Source: Bacillota bacterium (GTDB lineage Bacteria; Bacillota; Clostridia; Lachnospirales; Cellulosilyticaceae). From it: 42,267 nt of DNA. Shown piece after piece: positions 7,192-14,454 of the stretch. Within the stretch, counting starts at the first letter, position 1. The number at the start of each line of letters is the position of its first letter. The stretch covers positions 1-42,267 of the forward strand of contig JAEWMQ010000116.1 in NCBI GenBank assembly GCA_023393125.1, read 5' to 3'. The notes under the pieces are model-generated. The model was given only the letters and a program-made list of their open reading frames with translations. It did not search any database and had not been told where the DNA came from. A program made the translations under genes and the position numbers.

Positions 7192-7212
7192 GGAAAAATG
7201 TGATGAATTCAA
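7184..7212 (-). promoter_or_regulatory. Former trmR promoter, now split from trmR by the island
   Basis: On the minus strand TTGAAT (7212-7207), 17 bases, then TATAGT (7189-7184) form a good sigma-A-type promoter downstream of the mltG terminator. The -10 lies inside the 15-bp attachment core. Without the island it would sit directly in front of trmR. Now it points into the island end. The copy of the core at trmR keeps the -10 but has only TTAACG at 15 bases as upstream element. Confidence 0.6.
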
Positions 7213-7264
7213 GAGGTAAATACAAAGTCCCTTAGAAAAAATTGGCTATAAATCCTTGAAACAT

Positions 7265-7299
7265 ATAAAAGGAAGGGACATTTGTCACCTTCCTTTTAT
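7265..7299 (-). terminator. Terminator of mltG
   Basis: ATAAAAGGAAGG and CCTTCCTTTTAT form a perfect 12-bp stem directly after the mltG stop. The T-rich side serves the leftward transcript. Confidence 0.7.
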
Positions 7300-7315
7300 A
7301 CATAAAAACAATCTA

Positions 7316-8428
7316 TTATTCTATGAAATTAATATCATTATTTTGCTTATAGCGGCTTTTAGCTGCAGCATGTTCATTAAGTGTACTACTAAAGAAGTGT
7401 GTCCCTTTTTCTTCATCATCTACAACAAAGAAATAGTAATCATGTTCTTCTGGTGAAAAGGCTGCACGTATACAATCTTCACCCGGCATAGAAATAGGTC
7501 CAATAGGTAATCCCTCGTATAAATAAGTATTATAAGGTGTATCTATGGCTAAATCATCTGTTGTTAAATTAGCTTTACGTTTGTTTAAGCTATATTGAAC
7601 CGAAGAACACATTTGAAGGCGCATCTGGTCACGTAAGCGATTATATATAACGCCTGCAATAATAGGGCGTTCTTCACTTAATTTAGCTTCTTGCTCAATA
7701 ATAGAAGCGATAGTTATAATTTCATGTAGACTATAAGAAGAATTATTAAGGTAAGCAGTATATTTAGAGGTAATATCTTCGAAACGATTAAGCATCATCA
7801 TAATAATTTCTTCTGCCGTAACATTTTTTCGAACAATATAAGTATCAGGGAATAAGTAACCTTCTAGTTTGTAATGATAATTACCATTAGTAGGAATATC
7901 TCTTAAAAAGCTATATTCAGCATCGTAACTTTTGTTAGTAGCAGCCTCTAGAAAAGCTTCTTTAGTAACTATGTTTTTATCCTCTAAAGCCCCCGCAATC
8001 TGATTAATCGTATAACCTTCCGGGATTGTAAATTTAACGGTTTCTTCTTCATTTTTGATACTAGTTGTAAGAAGCTTAAGAATTTCCGTACTAGACATAT
8101 TACTAATAATATCATATTTGCCAGGTATGTAGTCAGAAGTTGCATCATAAAGCTTTGCCTCTAATTTAAAATAATTAATATCAGAAATAAAGCCTTGGTC
8201 ATAAAGCATTTTTGCAATTTCATCAAGATTTGTAGACTTGGTGATAGTCATTGTCATCTTAGAAACATCTTTGCTTTTTTCTCTAGTAGCCTCACTATCT
8301 ATAATATTAAAAGTGAAGTTATAAGAAGAAACAATTGCTTTATAACAAAAGACAATTCCAATTATTAAAATGGTAAAGCTTAAAAATGTACTTATTAAAA
8401 TCCGTGAAACACCACGTTTTTTTGCCAT
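7316..8428 (-). CDS. mltG: Endolytic transglycosylase MltG (YceG-like)
   Basis: This 370-residue inner-membrane enzyme cleaves nascent peptidoglycan strands and so sets glycan length. An N-terminal transmembrane helix (about residues 9-29) follows a basic start. A LysM-like segment lies at about 60-125, and the catalytic domain follows. The domain shows KLEGYLFPDTY (188-197), ASIIEQEA with the probable catalytic Glu at 245, a GVIYNRL motif, and TPYNTYLYEGLPIGPI near residues 310-325. Length is normal for the family. It has its own promoter (8461-8489) and terminator (7265-7299). Bacillus yrrL is the counterpart and is followed there by yrrM, which the island displaces here. Confidence 0.93.
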   Translation of the reverse strand: MAKKRGVSRILISTFLSFTILIIGIVFCYKAIVSSYNFTFNIIDSEATREKSKDVSKMTMTITKSTNLDEIAKMLYDQGFISDINYFKLEAKLYDATSDYIPGKYDIISNMSSTEILKLLTTSIKNEEETVKFTIPEGYTINQIAGALEDKNIVTKEAFLEAATNKSYDAEYSFLRDIPTNGNYHYKLEGYLFPDTYIVRKNVTAEEIIMMMLNRFEDITSKYTAYLNNSSYSLHEIITIASIIEQEAKLSEERPIIAGVIYNRLRDQMRLQMCSSVQYSLNKRKANLTTDDLAIDTPYNTYLYEGLPIGPISMPGEDCIRAAFSPEEHDYYFFVVDDEEKGTHFFSSTLNEHAAAKSRYKQNNDINFIE

Positions 8429-8460
8429 AATAGTCTCCTTAAAATATGTCTTTTAAAAAA

Positions 8461-8489
8461 ATTATAACTATTTTCACTATATAATTCAA
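8461..8489 (-). promoter_or_regulatory. Sigma-A promoter of mltG
   Basis: On the minus strand TTGAAT (8489-8484), a 17-base spacer and a perfect TATAAT (8466-8461) lie about 35 bases upstream of mltG, whose ribosome site is AAGGAG. Confidence 0.75.
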
Positions 8490-8517
8490 GACTCTAGCCA
8501 GAGCTAGAGTCTTTTTT
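8488..8517. terminator. Hairpin between the small gene and mltG
   Basis: AAGACTCTAGC and GCTAGAGTCTT form a perfect 11-bp stem. The T-run lies on the plus-strand side. On the minus strand, where the neighbouring genes run, the stem leads straight into the mltG -35 box. It probably insulates mltG from upstream transcription. Confidence 0.55.
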
Positions 8518-8546
8518 GGCGGTTATGCATAGATAACTTGCTGATT

Positions 8547-8813
8547 TTAAGCTGTACAGGCTTCCCATGTTATGCGAGAAGGTTTAATTTCATCTAATAA
8601 TTGAATTAAATCTTGATCGCCATGGTATAGAGGATTACCAACTGCATCTTCACAAGCAATTAAAAACGGTATGTCTTTAAAATAGCTTATACAACGCCTC
8701 CTTACCTCTTGTAAAGCCTTTAGATGACGAAAGTCACTATAGCTTACTAGAGCAATGCCAAAATGCTTATCGTAATGTGTAATAACAGTACCTTTAAAGT
8801 TCACTTTAATCAA
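8547..8813 (-). CDS. Conserved-looking small protein, unknown function
   Basis: This 88-residue soluble protein has a mixed strand/helix pattern (VNFKGTVITHYDKHFGIALV, then KALQEVRRRCISYF). It has no signal or membrane segment and no motif I recognise. Base use matches the flanking housekeeping genes, and it sits between dpaB and mltG in the same direction. Its ATG at 8813 is preceded by the weak purine-rich stretch AAGGGGTTG on the minus strand. It may be a lineage-specific protein; no function is proposed. Confidence 0.6.
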   Translation of the reverse strand: MIKVNFKGTVITHYDKHFGIALVSYSDFRHLKALQEVRRRCISYFKDIPFLIACEDAVGNPLYHGDQDLIQLLDEIKPSRITWEACTA

Positions 8814-8886
8814 CCCCTTAATTGATTTTCAAGTGATCTATGCATTAATCATAGTATAGCATAACAACTAAAAATAAAATATATAA

Positions 8887-8925
8887 AAGCAGCACATGTG
8901 GCCTAGTAGCCTTTATGTGCTGCCT
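8887..8925 (-). terminator. Terminator of dpaB
   Basis: GGCAGCACAT and ATGTGCTGCT pair around a 17-base loop just after the dpaB stop, followed on the minus strand by TTTATATATTTT. Confidence 0.75.
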
Positions 8926-8929
8926 TTAT

Positions 8930-9517
8930 TTAGTATTCAATAAAGAAAGGTTGTATTTGCTTGTGATCAAGTGCTAATTCGATTGTAGGAATCGTTTTAG
9001 AAAGATCAGCTACAAGAGAATACGGCTTTTTAATGGTATCATCTTGACCTAGTGGAACAAAATAAACATCCTTTTTATTAATCATATGCCCAATATTTTT
9101 GAGATTTGCGCCTACACCATCATTTGTTGCTAGTGCAATGATGATGGGCTTTCCATTCCTCATAAGTGATTTTGCAGCTAATAGAACCGGTGTATCTGTA
9201 ATGCCATAAGTCATTTTGGCTAAGGTATTTCCTGTACAGGGTGCAATAAGAATGGCATCTAAAATGCCTTTTGGCCCAAGTGGTTCTGCATCAACAATGG
9301 TATGAATAATAGATTTATTGGTTAATGCTTCAATTTTATAAACAATATCAGCTTGATCACCAAAGCGAGTAGAGGTGTTATAAGCATTAAAAGACATAAT
9401 AGGAAAAACATTAATACCTTTATTAACAAGCTCTTCTATAAGGGCAATGGTTTTAGCAAAAGTACAAAACGAGCCGCAAAGTGCTACTCCTAAATTTAAT
9501 TCATTTAAGTTTTTCAT
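8930..9517 (-). CDS. dpaB: Dipicolinate synthase subunit B
   Basis: This 195-residue flavoprotein-fold subunit (SpoVFB) works with DpaA to make dipicolinic acid, the calcium-chelating solute of the spore core, in the mother cell. The N-terminal nucleotide loop is LGVALCGSFCTF, and the conserved APCTGNTLAKMTYGITDTPV segment lies at about residues 92-111. Its ATG overlaps the dpaA end by 4 bases, so the two are coupled. A strong terminator follows. In Bacillus spoVFA-spoVFB lead into asd-dapG-dapA; here dapG lies 2.5 kb away on the other strand. Presence of the pair marks the host as spore-forming. Confidence 0.95.
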   Translation of the reverse strand: MKNLNELNLGVALCGSFCTFAKTIALIEELVNKGINVFPIMSFNAYNTSTRFGDQADIVYKIEALTNKSIIHTIVDAEPLGPKGILDAILIAPCTGNTLAKMTYGITDTPVLLAAKSLMRNGKPIIIALATNDGVGANLKNIGHMINKKDVYFVPLGQDDTIKKPYSLVADLSKTIPTIELALDHKQIQPFFIEY

Positions 9518-10386
9518 ATATGAGCCCCCTGATTACGTAAAATGAGTAAGAGACATTGGTAGAGAATATCAGCGGCGCTTTTTGGAGCTACAATACCCGG
9601 CAGACTTGGTGCTGGGACGTAGCGAATGCCCTTATGCTCAGCATAATCAACATCTATACCTCCAGGAGTAGAAGCCAGTTCAATATAAACAGCTTCTGGA
9701 GAAAATAAATCAATCAGAGATGATGTTAATAAACGAACGGGGATAGTATTAAAAATAAAATCAAACTCATTCAAATAACATGCAAGATCATCTAATGGAA
9801 TAGGTTTATAGCCATAAGTGCTAATATAAGCTAAATCTTTAGTTGAACGAGCTTCTACGGAAACTTTAGCTCCTAAAGCCTGTAATTTATGCGCTAATAT
9901 TTTGCCACAACGTCCAAATCCTAGTACAAGACATTTGCTATTATGCAATGTGATTTCACTATTTTGCATTGCATATTGAATGGCTCCTTCTGCAGTAGGA
10001 ATGGCATTTAAAATAGCAATTTCATCTAACTCCATAATATCGCACCATTTAATATGATGTGTATTAAAAAGGTTTCTAAGAGTAGGATTGAGTACACTAC
10101 CTAAAACAAAGCTGTTAGTAGCAGCTAAGAAAAATTGTTCTAATGAAATATAGGTGTTACACATAGGTGTAAAAACACACTTATTATCTTTAGAAAAGGG
10201 GATAGGACCTATAATATAAGGACAGTCTTTTATTTCACCTATTGAAGCGCAGTGATGAACAGCTTCAGGCAAATCTGGGTGGCACAAGCCGTATACAGAT
10301 ACAATAAAACCTTTCTCATATAAAATTTGAGCTAGTCTAACAAATCTTAGGTCCCCACCTACTATTGCAACAGAAATTCCAGTCAT
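9514..10386 (-). CDS. dpaA: Dipicolinate synthase subunit A
   Basis: This 290-residue subunit (SpoVFA) has an NAD(P)-binding domain that reduces the dihydroxy-tetrahydrodipicolinate-derived precursor to dipicolinate together with DpaB. The N-terminus SVAIVGGDLRFVRLAQIL is typical. The dinucleotide loop is VLGFGRCGKILA (about residues 153-164), and a PGGIDVDYAEHKGIRYVPAP-like segment follows near the C-terminus. Length is normal. GGAGGATTGAAAG precedes ATG 10386. A sigma-K-like promoter lies about 40 bases upstream, which matches the known mother-cell timing in Bacillus. Confidence 0.95.
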   Translation of the reverse strand: MTGISVAIVGGDLRFVRLAQILYEKGFIVSVYGLCHPDLPEAVHHCASIGEIKDCPYIIGPIPFSKDNKCVFTPMCNTYISLEQFFLAATNSFVLGSVLNPTLRNLFNTHHIKWCDIMELDEIAILNAIPTAEGAIQYAMQNSEITLHNSKCLVLGFGRCGKILAHKLQALGAKVSVEARSTKDLAYISTYGYKPIPLDDLACYLNEFDFIFNTIPVRLLTSSLIDLFSPEAVYIELASTPGGIDVDYAEHKGIRYVPAPSLPGIVAPKSAADILYQCLLLILRNQGAHI

Positions 10387-10423
10387 CTTTCAATCCTCCA
10401 GCCTATATAAAATGTCTGCACTA

Positions 10424-10451
10424 TAACATATGTAGAAAAAAAGAGGTTGGT
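10424..10451 (-). promoter_or_regulatory. Sigma-K-type promoter of dpaAB
   Basis: On the minus strand GCACC (AC at 10451-10450) is followed after exactly 17 bases by CATATGTTA (10432-10424). This agrees fully with the Bacillus sigma-K pattern AC-N16/17-CATANNNTA. It lies 38 bases upstream of dpaA, a known sigma-K target in Bacillus. Confidence 0.65.
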
Positions 10452-10535
10452 GCTTGGTTTATAATGACATTAGATAAAACATTGCATTCCACTTTTTAGG
10501 AACAGATGTAAAGTTTATGATTAATAGAATCTATC

Positions 10536-10592
10536 ATTACAATAAAAGGATGCCTTTGCTATTTATCTGCAAAGGCATCCTTTTATTGTAAT
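10536..10592 (-). terminator. Long perfect hairpin after the nucleoid-associated protein gene
   Basis: Two 24-base arms (10536-10559 and 10569-10592) are perfect inverted copies around a 9-base loop. The stem core is AAAAGGATGCCTTTGC. Flanking A/T runs allow termination in either direction. It starts directly after the stop of the gene at 10595. Confidence 0.8.
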
Positions 10593-10594
10593 CA

Positions 10595-11575
10595 TTATTT
10601 ATTAGTAATTTGAGAAATATTCTTTAGAACAATAGAAAGTGTTCCATTAGGGTTATTCACAACCTCTATAAAGTCTGGGTCTTTAAATAAATGAGTAGGA
10701 AATTTAAGTTCAATACCAGTGTCTGTTTTAAGCTTTTGAGAAGCAAATTTATTAGTGATTTTAGGATCAGCAATTTCAATTTTAGCTTCTTTGATCCCAT
10801 ATTCCTCCATTTTCATCGTACAGCTTTCGAATACTTCTTCATCACTGCCAAAGGTTTGCTCCATAATTTCTTGAACAGGTATTGTTTGTGTTCGTGCAAT
10901 GCTTTCAGAAATATTGTTTTTGAGTTCTGTCAGTGCACTTACTGGATTATCGTAATGTTCTTCAATGACTTTAGTCGCTACCTTTTCAATGGCTTTAATG
11001 GTTTCTTTGACGGAAAGTGCAGGCTCTAAGTCAAAAAGGAGTGAAAGATACTTGCTTTTCGTCCCATCTAATAAGATAACTTCTAAGTTATCTGTATTAA
11101 TAATGACACCTTCATCTACTTGCTTACTAGCAGAAGGGAAGATTCCTTTATGTTTAATGATACGTGCTACAACACCTGCTTCATTGTGTTCTACAAAATG
11201 TGTGAATTCTTCTTTGTAATTTAATTTAAAAATACCGAGATAATTGCCGCCATCCATCATAAAGCTTGTTAAAATCAAATCTCCACTAGGAATGGTGCCA
11301 TATTCCGTCATATAGCGATAAAAAACTTCTGCCATTTCATGAGAAAGTCTTGTAAAAGCTTCTGCATCTAAAGGCATTTCTAAAACTTTAGGCAAGGATG
11401 CCTCTTCTTTAAAAATAGCATCACTACTAGAACTGCTTTCAAAGATTTTCATAAGATGCCTTGTGATAAAGCTCTCTGTTTCATCATTTAGTACTAATAA
11501 ATCTGTTGAAAATAGTGGCATATTCATAGTTAAATCTAAAACATGAATAATTGTATGTTTGAAGGTAATACTCAT
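10595..11575 (-). CDS. Nucleoid-associated protein, NdpA/YejK family
   Basis: This 326-residue protein resembles the NdpA (YejK) family (PF04245) of DNA-associated proteins. The N-terminus HTIIHVLDLTMNMPLFSTDL, the middle SGDLILTSFMMDGGNYLGIF and FVEHNEAGVVARIIKHKGIF fit that family. It has no signal or membrane segment. It runs leftwards with a 24-bp terminator behind it and starts within a short divergent gap shared with the TSCPD gene. The family's role in Clostridia is unclear, and members also occur near restriction or defence genes, but this one lies among housekeeping genes. Confidence 0.75.
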   Translation of the reverse strand: MSITFKHTIIHVLDLTMNMPLFSTDLLVLNDETESFITRHLMKIFESSSSSDAIFKEEASLPKVLEMPLDAEAFTRLSHEMAEVFYRYMTEYGTIPSGDLILTSFMMDGGNYLGIFKLNYKEEFTHFVEHNEAGVVARIIKHKGIFPSASKQVDEGVIINTDNLEVILLDGTKSKYLSLLFDLEPALSVKETIKAIEKVATKVIEEHYDNPVSALTELKNNISESIARTQTIPVQEIMEQTFGSDEEVFESCTMKMEEYGIKEAKIEIADPKITNKFASQKLKTDTGIELKFPTHLFKDPDFIEVVNNPNGTLSIVLKNISQITNK

Positions 11576-11689
11576 TTTGATAATCTCCCAATCTATAATA
11601 AAATAGTACTTAAAATACTTATTAAAACATGAATAGTATAGAGGAAATTAGCGAGGTTATCAAGTAAGGTTTTTTTATATATCACTCTA

Positions 11690-11698
11690 TGTTATAAT
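11690..11698 (+). promoter_or_regulatory. Extended -10 promoter for the TSCPD gene
   Basis: TGTTATAAT is a perfect extended -10 about 40 bases upstream of ATG 11740. The -35 region is only T-rich, as is usual for extended -10 promoters. Confidence 0.5.
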
Positions 11699-11739
11699 AC
11701 TAAAAGATTAATACTGACATAAAATAAGGAGTGAACAAA

Positions 11740-11985
11740 ATGGAAATTTACAAAACATCAGGCGTTTGTTCATCTGAAATTCATTTTGAAGTGAAAGATG
11801 GCTACATTGAGAATGTTGAATTTATAAGGGGTTGTCCAGGAAATGCTTTAGGTGTAGTAGCTTTAGTAAAAGGCTTACCAGTGGAAGAAGTGATTCATAA
11901 GTTAAAAGGGATTGATTGCCGAAGCCGTGGAACTTCTTGTCCCGATCAATTAGCAAAGGCTTTAGAAGCATATATCAAGGCATAG
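11740..11985 (+). CDS. TSCPD domain protein
   Basis: This 81-residue protein is built of a single TSCPD domain, the small Cys-containing module also found at the end of some class II ribonucleotide reductases. It carries CSSEIHFEV at the start, FIRGCPGNALGVVALVKG in the middle and RSRGTSCPDQLAKAL at the end, which names the family. The cysteines (CS, GCPG, SCPD) suggest metal or redox binding. GTG 11731 is in frame, but it overlaps the AAGGAG ribosome site (11726-11731), so ATG 11740 is preferred. It lies alone between divergent and downstream genes. Function is unknown. Confidence 0.85.
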   Translation: MEIYKTSGVCSSEIHFEVKDGYIENVEFIRGCPGNALGVVALVKGLPVEEVIHKLKGIDCRSRGTSCPDQLAKALEAYIKA

Positions 11986-12057
11986 GACACTTCTAATTTA
12001 ATTACCTTATTAATATATATAAATTTAGAATGATAACAAGGGAAAGGACCTAATAAA

Positions 12058-13254
12058 ATGCACATCATTGTTCAAAAATTTGGTGGCACTTCTGTAGCCA
12101 CACCTGAAAGCAGAAATAAGGTTGTAGAGAAAATTAAAGCAGCTAAATTGCAAGGAGAAGAACCTGTAGTCGTTGTATCTGCTATCGGCAGAAAAGGTTC
12201 TCCTTATGCAACAGATACGCTTATTGATTTTGTTACAGAAACGGCGGGAGAAATGAGTGACCACTCATATGATTTACTCTTATCTTGCGGAGAGATTATT
12301 TCAGCTGTAACCATGGCTACACTATTAAATGAAGCTGGTATAAAAGCACGCGCTTTTACAGGCGGCCAGGCAGGTATTATAACCGATAGTTATCATAAAA
12401 AAGCAGATTTATTGTGTACGAAACCAGATCAGCTTCTAGTAGCGTTAGAAGCTGGTATTACCCCTGTTGTAGCAGGGTTCCAGGGTGTTACCATGGATGG
12501 TGAGGTAACGACAATAGGAAGAGGTGGCAGTGACACAAGTGCCTCTATTCTAGGAATGGCTTTAAAAGCTGAACGCATTGAGATTTTCACAGATGTAGAT
12601 GGTATTATGACAGCAGATCCTAATGTTTGTGATAAGGCTAAAATCATTCCTGCTATTAGCTATAATGAAGTATTTCAAATGGCTGATAGTGGTGCTAAGG
12701 TGATTCATCCCCGTGCAGTAGAATATGCTAAACGCGCCAATATCCCATTAGTTATTAAAAATACTTTTTCTGATGAAGTAGGAACCTATATTGTGCAAAA
12801 TATTATACCTTATGGATCAGAAGCTAATCATAAAGTAATTACAAGTGTTGCTCATCGTAATGGACGCGTTCAGTTTACCATTCATGAAAATATATTAGCT
12901 GAGGAAGATATTTTAGCTAGAATGGCCACAGCAGATATTAGTATCGATTTAATTAATATTTTCCCAACTTATAAAGTATTTACAATTGATCGTTCTGAAC
13001 AAAAAAAGTTAGAAGATCTTTTAGTAAAACATGGTTATCAGTATGACATTTTAGAAGGATGTGCTAAAGTAACAGCTATTGGTGAACGTATGACAGGTGT
13101 ACCAGGTGTTATGTCTCGTATTATTAAAGCCTTAACAAAAGCACAAATCGAAGTGTTACAAACAGCGGACTCATTAACAACTATTTCTTGCCTTATCAAA
13201 GAAAACATGGTTGCTAAAGCAATTGACGTTTTACATGATGAATTTAATCTTTAA
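12058..13254 (+). CDS. dapG: Aspartate kinase
   Basis: This 398-residue aspartokinase phosphorylates aspartate, the first step to lysine, diaminopimelate and dipicolinate. The N-terminal VQKFGGTSVATPESRNKV and the middle GRGGSDTSASILGMAL are the catalytic signatures. FTDVDGIMTADPNV binds the substrate. Two ACT regulatory segments lie from about residue 270 on (VAHRNGRVQFTIHENIL; VTAIGERMTGVPGVMSRIIK). Its place before tepA-ylzJ-spoIIIE matches Bacillus dapG, the diaminopimelate-sensitive isozyme used in sporulation. Here asd and dapA are absent from the cluster. No lysine riboswitch is visible in the short leader. Confidence 0.93.
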   Translation: MHIIVQKFGGTSVATPESRNKVVEKIKAAKLQGEEPVVVVSAIGRKGSPYATDTLIDFVTETAGEMSDHSYDLLLSCGEIISAVTMATLLNEAGIKARAFTGGQAGIITDSYHKKADLLCTKPDQLLVALEAGITPVVAGFQGVTMDGEVTTIGRGGSDTSASILGMALKAERIEIFTDVDGIMTADPNVCDKAKIIPAISYNEVFQMADSGAKVIHPRAVEYAKRANIPLVIKNTFSDEVGTYIVQNIIPYGSEANHKVITSVAHRNGRVQFTIHENILAEEDILARMATADISIDLINIFPTYKVFTIDRSEQKKLEDLLVKHGYQYDILEGCAKVTAIGERMTGVPGVMSRIIKALTKAQIEVLQTADSLTTISCLIKENMVAKAIDVLHDEFNL

Positions 13255-13318
13255 TGTATGAAGTGGGCTTGTTTTTTGCATACTAAATCTAATACGTATG
13301 GAAAGGAACAAGCAGCCT

Positions 13319-14152
13319 ATGAAAAACGAAAAAAATCTCTTGAATAATGTACCTATGAAAAACGATGTCCCCATGAAAAATGACGTTCCTATGAATGTAC
13401 TCATAAAAAATGATGTACCTATGAATAGTAATAACGAATCTGGGTCCTCTAATAACACTAAAAATCAAGAAGAAAATGATACTCCACCGGCTGGAGAAGT
13501 AGCAGATAATATCAAAGAGTTTGGACAACTTCCCCCTGGTAAAGAGGGTGAAAGTCCTATTCACTGCATTACTATTATTGGTCAGGTAGAAGGACATATG
13601 AGTTTGCCACCACAAAACAAGACTACAAAATATGAGCATATCATTCCTCAAATGGTAGGACTTTGTGATGATCCCAAAATTAAAGGTATCTTAATTATTT
13701 TAAATACAGTAGGTGGGGATGTAGAAGCAGGACTGGCTTTAGCGGAACTCATCGCCTCTGTTAATAAACCAACGGTATCTTTAGTACTAGGAGGTGCACA
13801 CTCTATAGGTGTTCCTATTGCAGTGGCAAGTGATTATTCTTTTATTACACCTACAGCTACTATGACGATTCATCCTGTACGTATGAACGGAACAGTTATA
13901 GGGGTACAACAAACTTTTGAATTCTTCGATCAAATGCAAGAACGCATCGTCGCTTTTGTAGCGAGAAATTCTCACATTGAAGAAGCACGTTTTAAGGAGC
14001 TCATGCTGAGTGTGGGTAAATTAGCAAGAGATGTAGGAACTATTTTAGTAGGCCAAGAAGCTGTAGACGAAAAAATCATAGATGAATTAGGTGGTTTAAC
14101 AGAAGCTATGAATAAGCTCCATGAGCTTATAGCAGAAAGAGAGGCTAATTAA
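13319..14152 (+). CDS. tepA: TepA/ClpP-like protease (translocation-enhancing protein family)
   Basis: This 277-residue cytosolic protein has a ClpP/crotonase-fold domain from about residue 80. Signatures are ILIILNTVGGDVEAGLALAE, LVLGGAHSIGVPIAVASDY with the nucleophile Ser of the AHSIG motif, and ATMTIHPVRMNG. ATG 13319 follows AAAGGA at 13302-13307; the frame also offers ATG 13298 but without a ribosome site. The N-terminal 75 residues are low-complexity, Asn- and Pro-rich, with a repeated NDVPM unit, which is unusual for the family. The order dapG-tepA-ylzJ-spoIIIE is as in Bacillus. TepA has been linked to protein export and spore proteins there; the true substrate is unclear. Confidence 0.85.
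   Translation: MKNEKNLLNNVPMKNDVPMKNDVPMNVLIKNDVPMNSNNESGSSNNTKNQEENDTPPAGEVADNIKEFGQLPPGKEGESPIHCITIIGQVEGHMSLPPQNKTTKYEHIIPQMVGLCDDPKIKGILIILNTVGGDVEAGLALAELIASVNKPTVSLVLGGAHSIGVPIAVASDYSFITPTATMTIHPVRMNGTVIGVQQTFEFFDQMQERIVAFVARNSHIEEARFKELMLSVGKLARDVGTILVGQEAVDEKIIDELGGLTEAMNKLHELIAEREAN
13349..13426 (+). repeat. Degenerate 18-base repeat in the tepA 5' end
   Basis: Units of VPMKND are encoded one after another with synonymous changes (GTACCT, GTCCCC, GTTCCT for VP), and one altered unit (VLIKND) sits inside. The peptide is kept while the bases drift. Confidence 0.7.
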
Positions 14153-14154
14153 TT

Positions 14155-14355
14155 ATGATGTATTCAGTGGCACCTATCTATGGCTTAGATGAAATAGTAG
14201 AATACCAAGAAGTAGAGTATAATGGTTATCATGTTTTGGCGTGTAAGACACCAGAGGGTTATATTTTAGAACGTATTTACTCTACTAATCCTCAAGATTT
14301 CTTAAGAGATGACTTACGCCCTGGCAAAATACTTGAAAATGCTCTTATCAAATAG
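14155..14355 (+). CDS. ylzJ: YlzJ-like protein
   Basis: This 66-residue protein matches the short YlzJ family, found between tepA and spoIIIE in Bacillus. It begins with a hydrophobic strand (YSVAPIYGLDEI) and has the typical STNPQDFLRDDLRPGKIL near the end. The gene starts 2 bases after the tepA stop, so they form one transcript. Function is unknown in every host I know of. The conserved position next to a sporulation DNA pump suggests a spore-related role, but that is inference only. Confidence 0.8.
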   Translation: MMYSVAPIYGLDEIVEYQEVEYNGYHVLACKTPEGYILERIYSTNPQDFLRDDLRPGKILENALIK

Positions 14356-14373
14356 AATATAGAATGTTATAAT
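14345..14373 (+). promoter_or_regulatory. Promoter of spoIIIE/ftsK inside the ylzJ end
   Basis: TTATCA, 17 bases, then TATAAT (14368-14373) preceded by TG at 14365 (extended -10). It overlaps the ylzJ stop and lies about 80 bases upstream of the translocase start. Confidence 0.55.
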
Positions 14374-14408
14374 AATAGATGTATGCAATAGCGTATACAT
14401 CTATTTTC
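14374..14408 (+). terminator. Hairpin between ylzJ and spoIIIE
   Basis: AATAGATGTATGC pairs with GCGTATACATCTATT, then TTCATTT. It may end the dapG-ylzJ transcript, or it may form a 5' stem on the transcript from the promoter just before it. Confidence 0.5.
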
Positions 14409-14454
14409 ATTTAATAAAGGAGATAGGGTAGATAAGAATAAAGGGGTATTACAA

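Noticed and set aside
7256..7456. Plus-strand frame across the mltG terminator
   Set aside because: It crosses the terminator stem and the antisense of mltG; no ribosome site.
13231..13651. Two overlapping minus-strand frames opposite the tepA start
   Set aside because: They mirror the repeated tepA codons (FIGTSFF repeats) and have no ribosome site; they are shadows of tepA.
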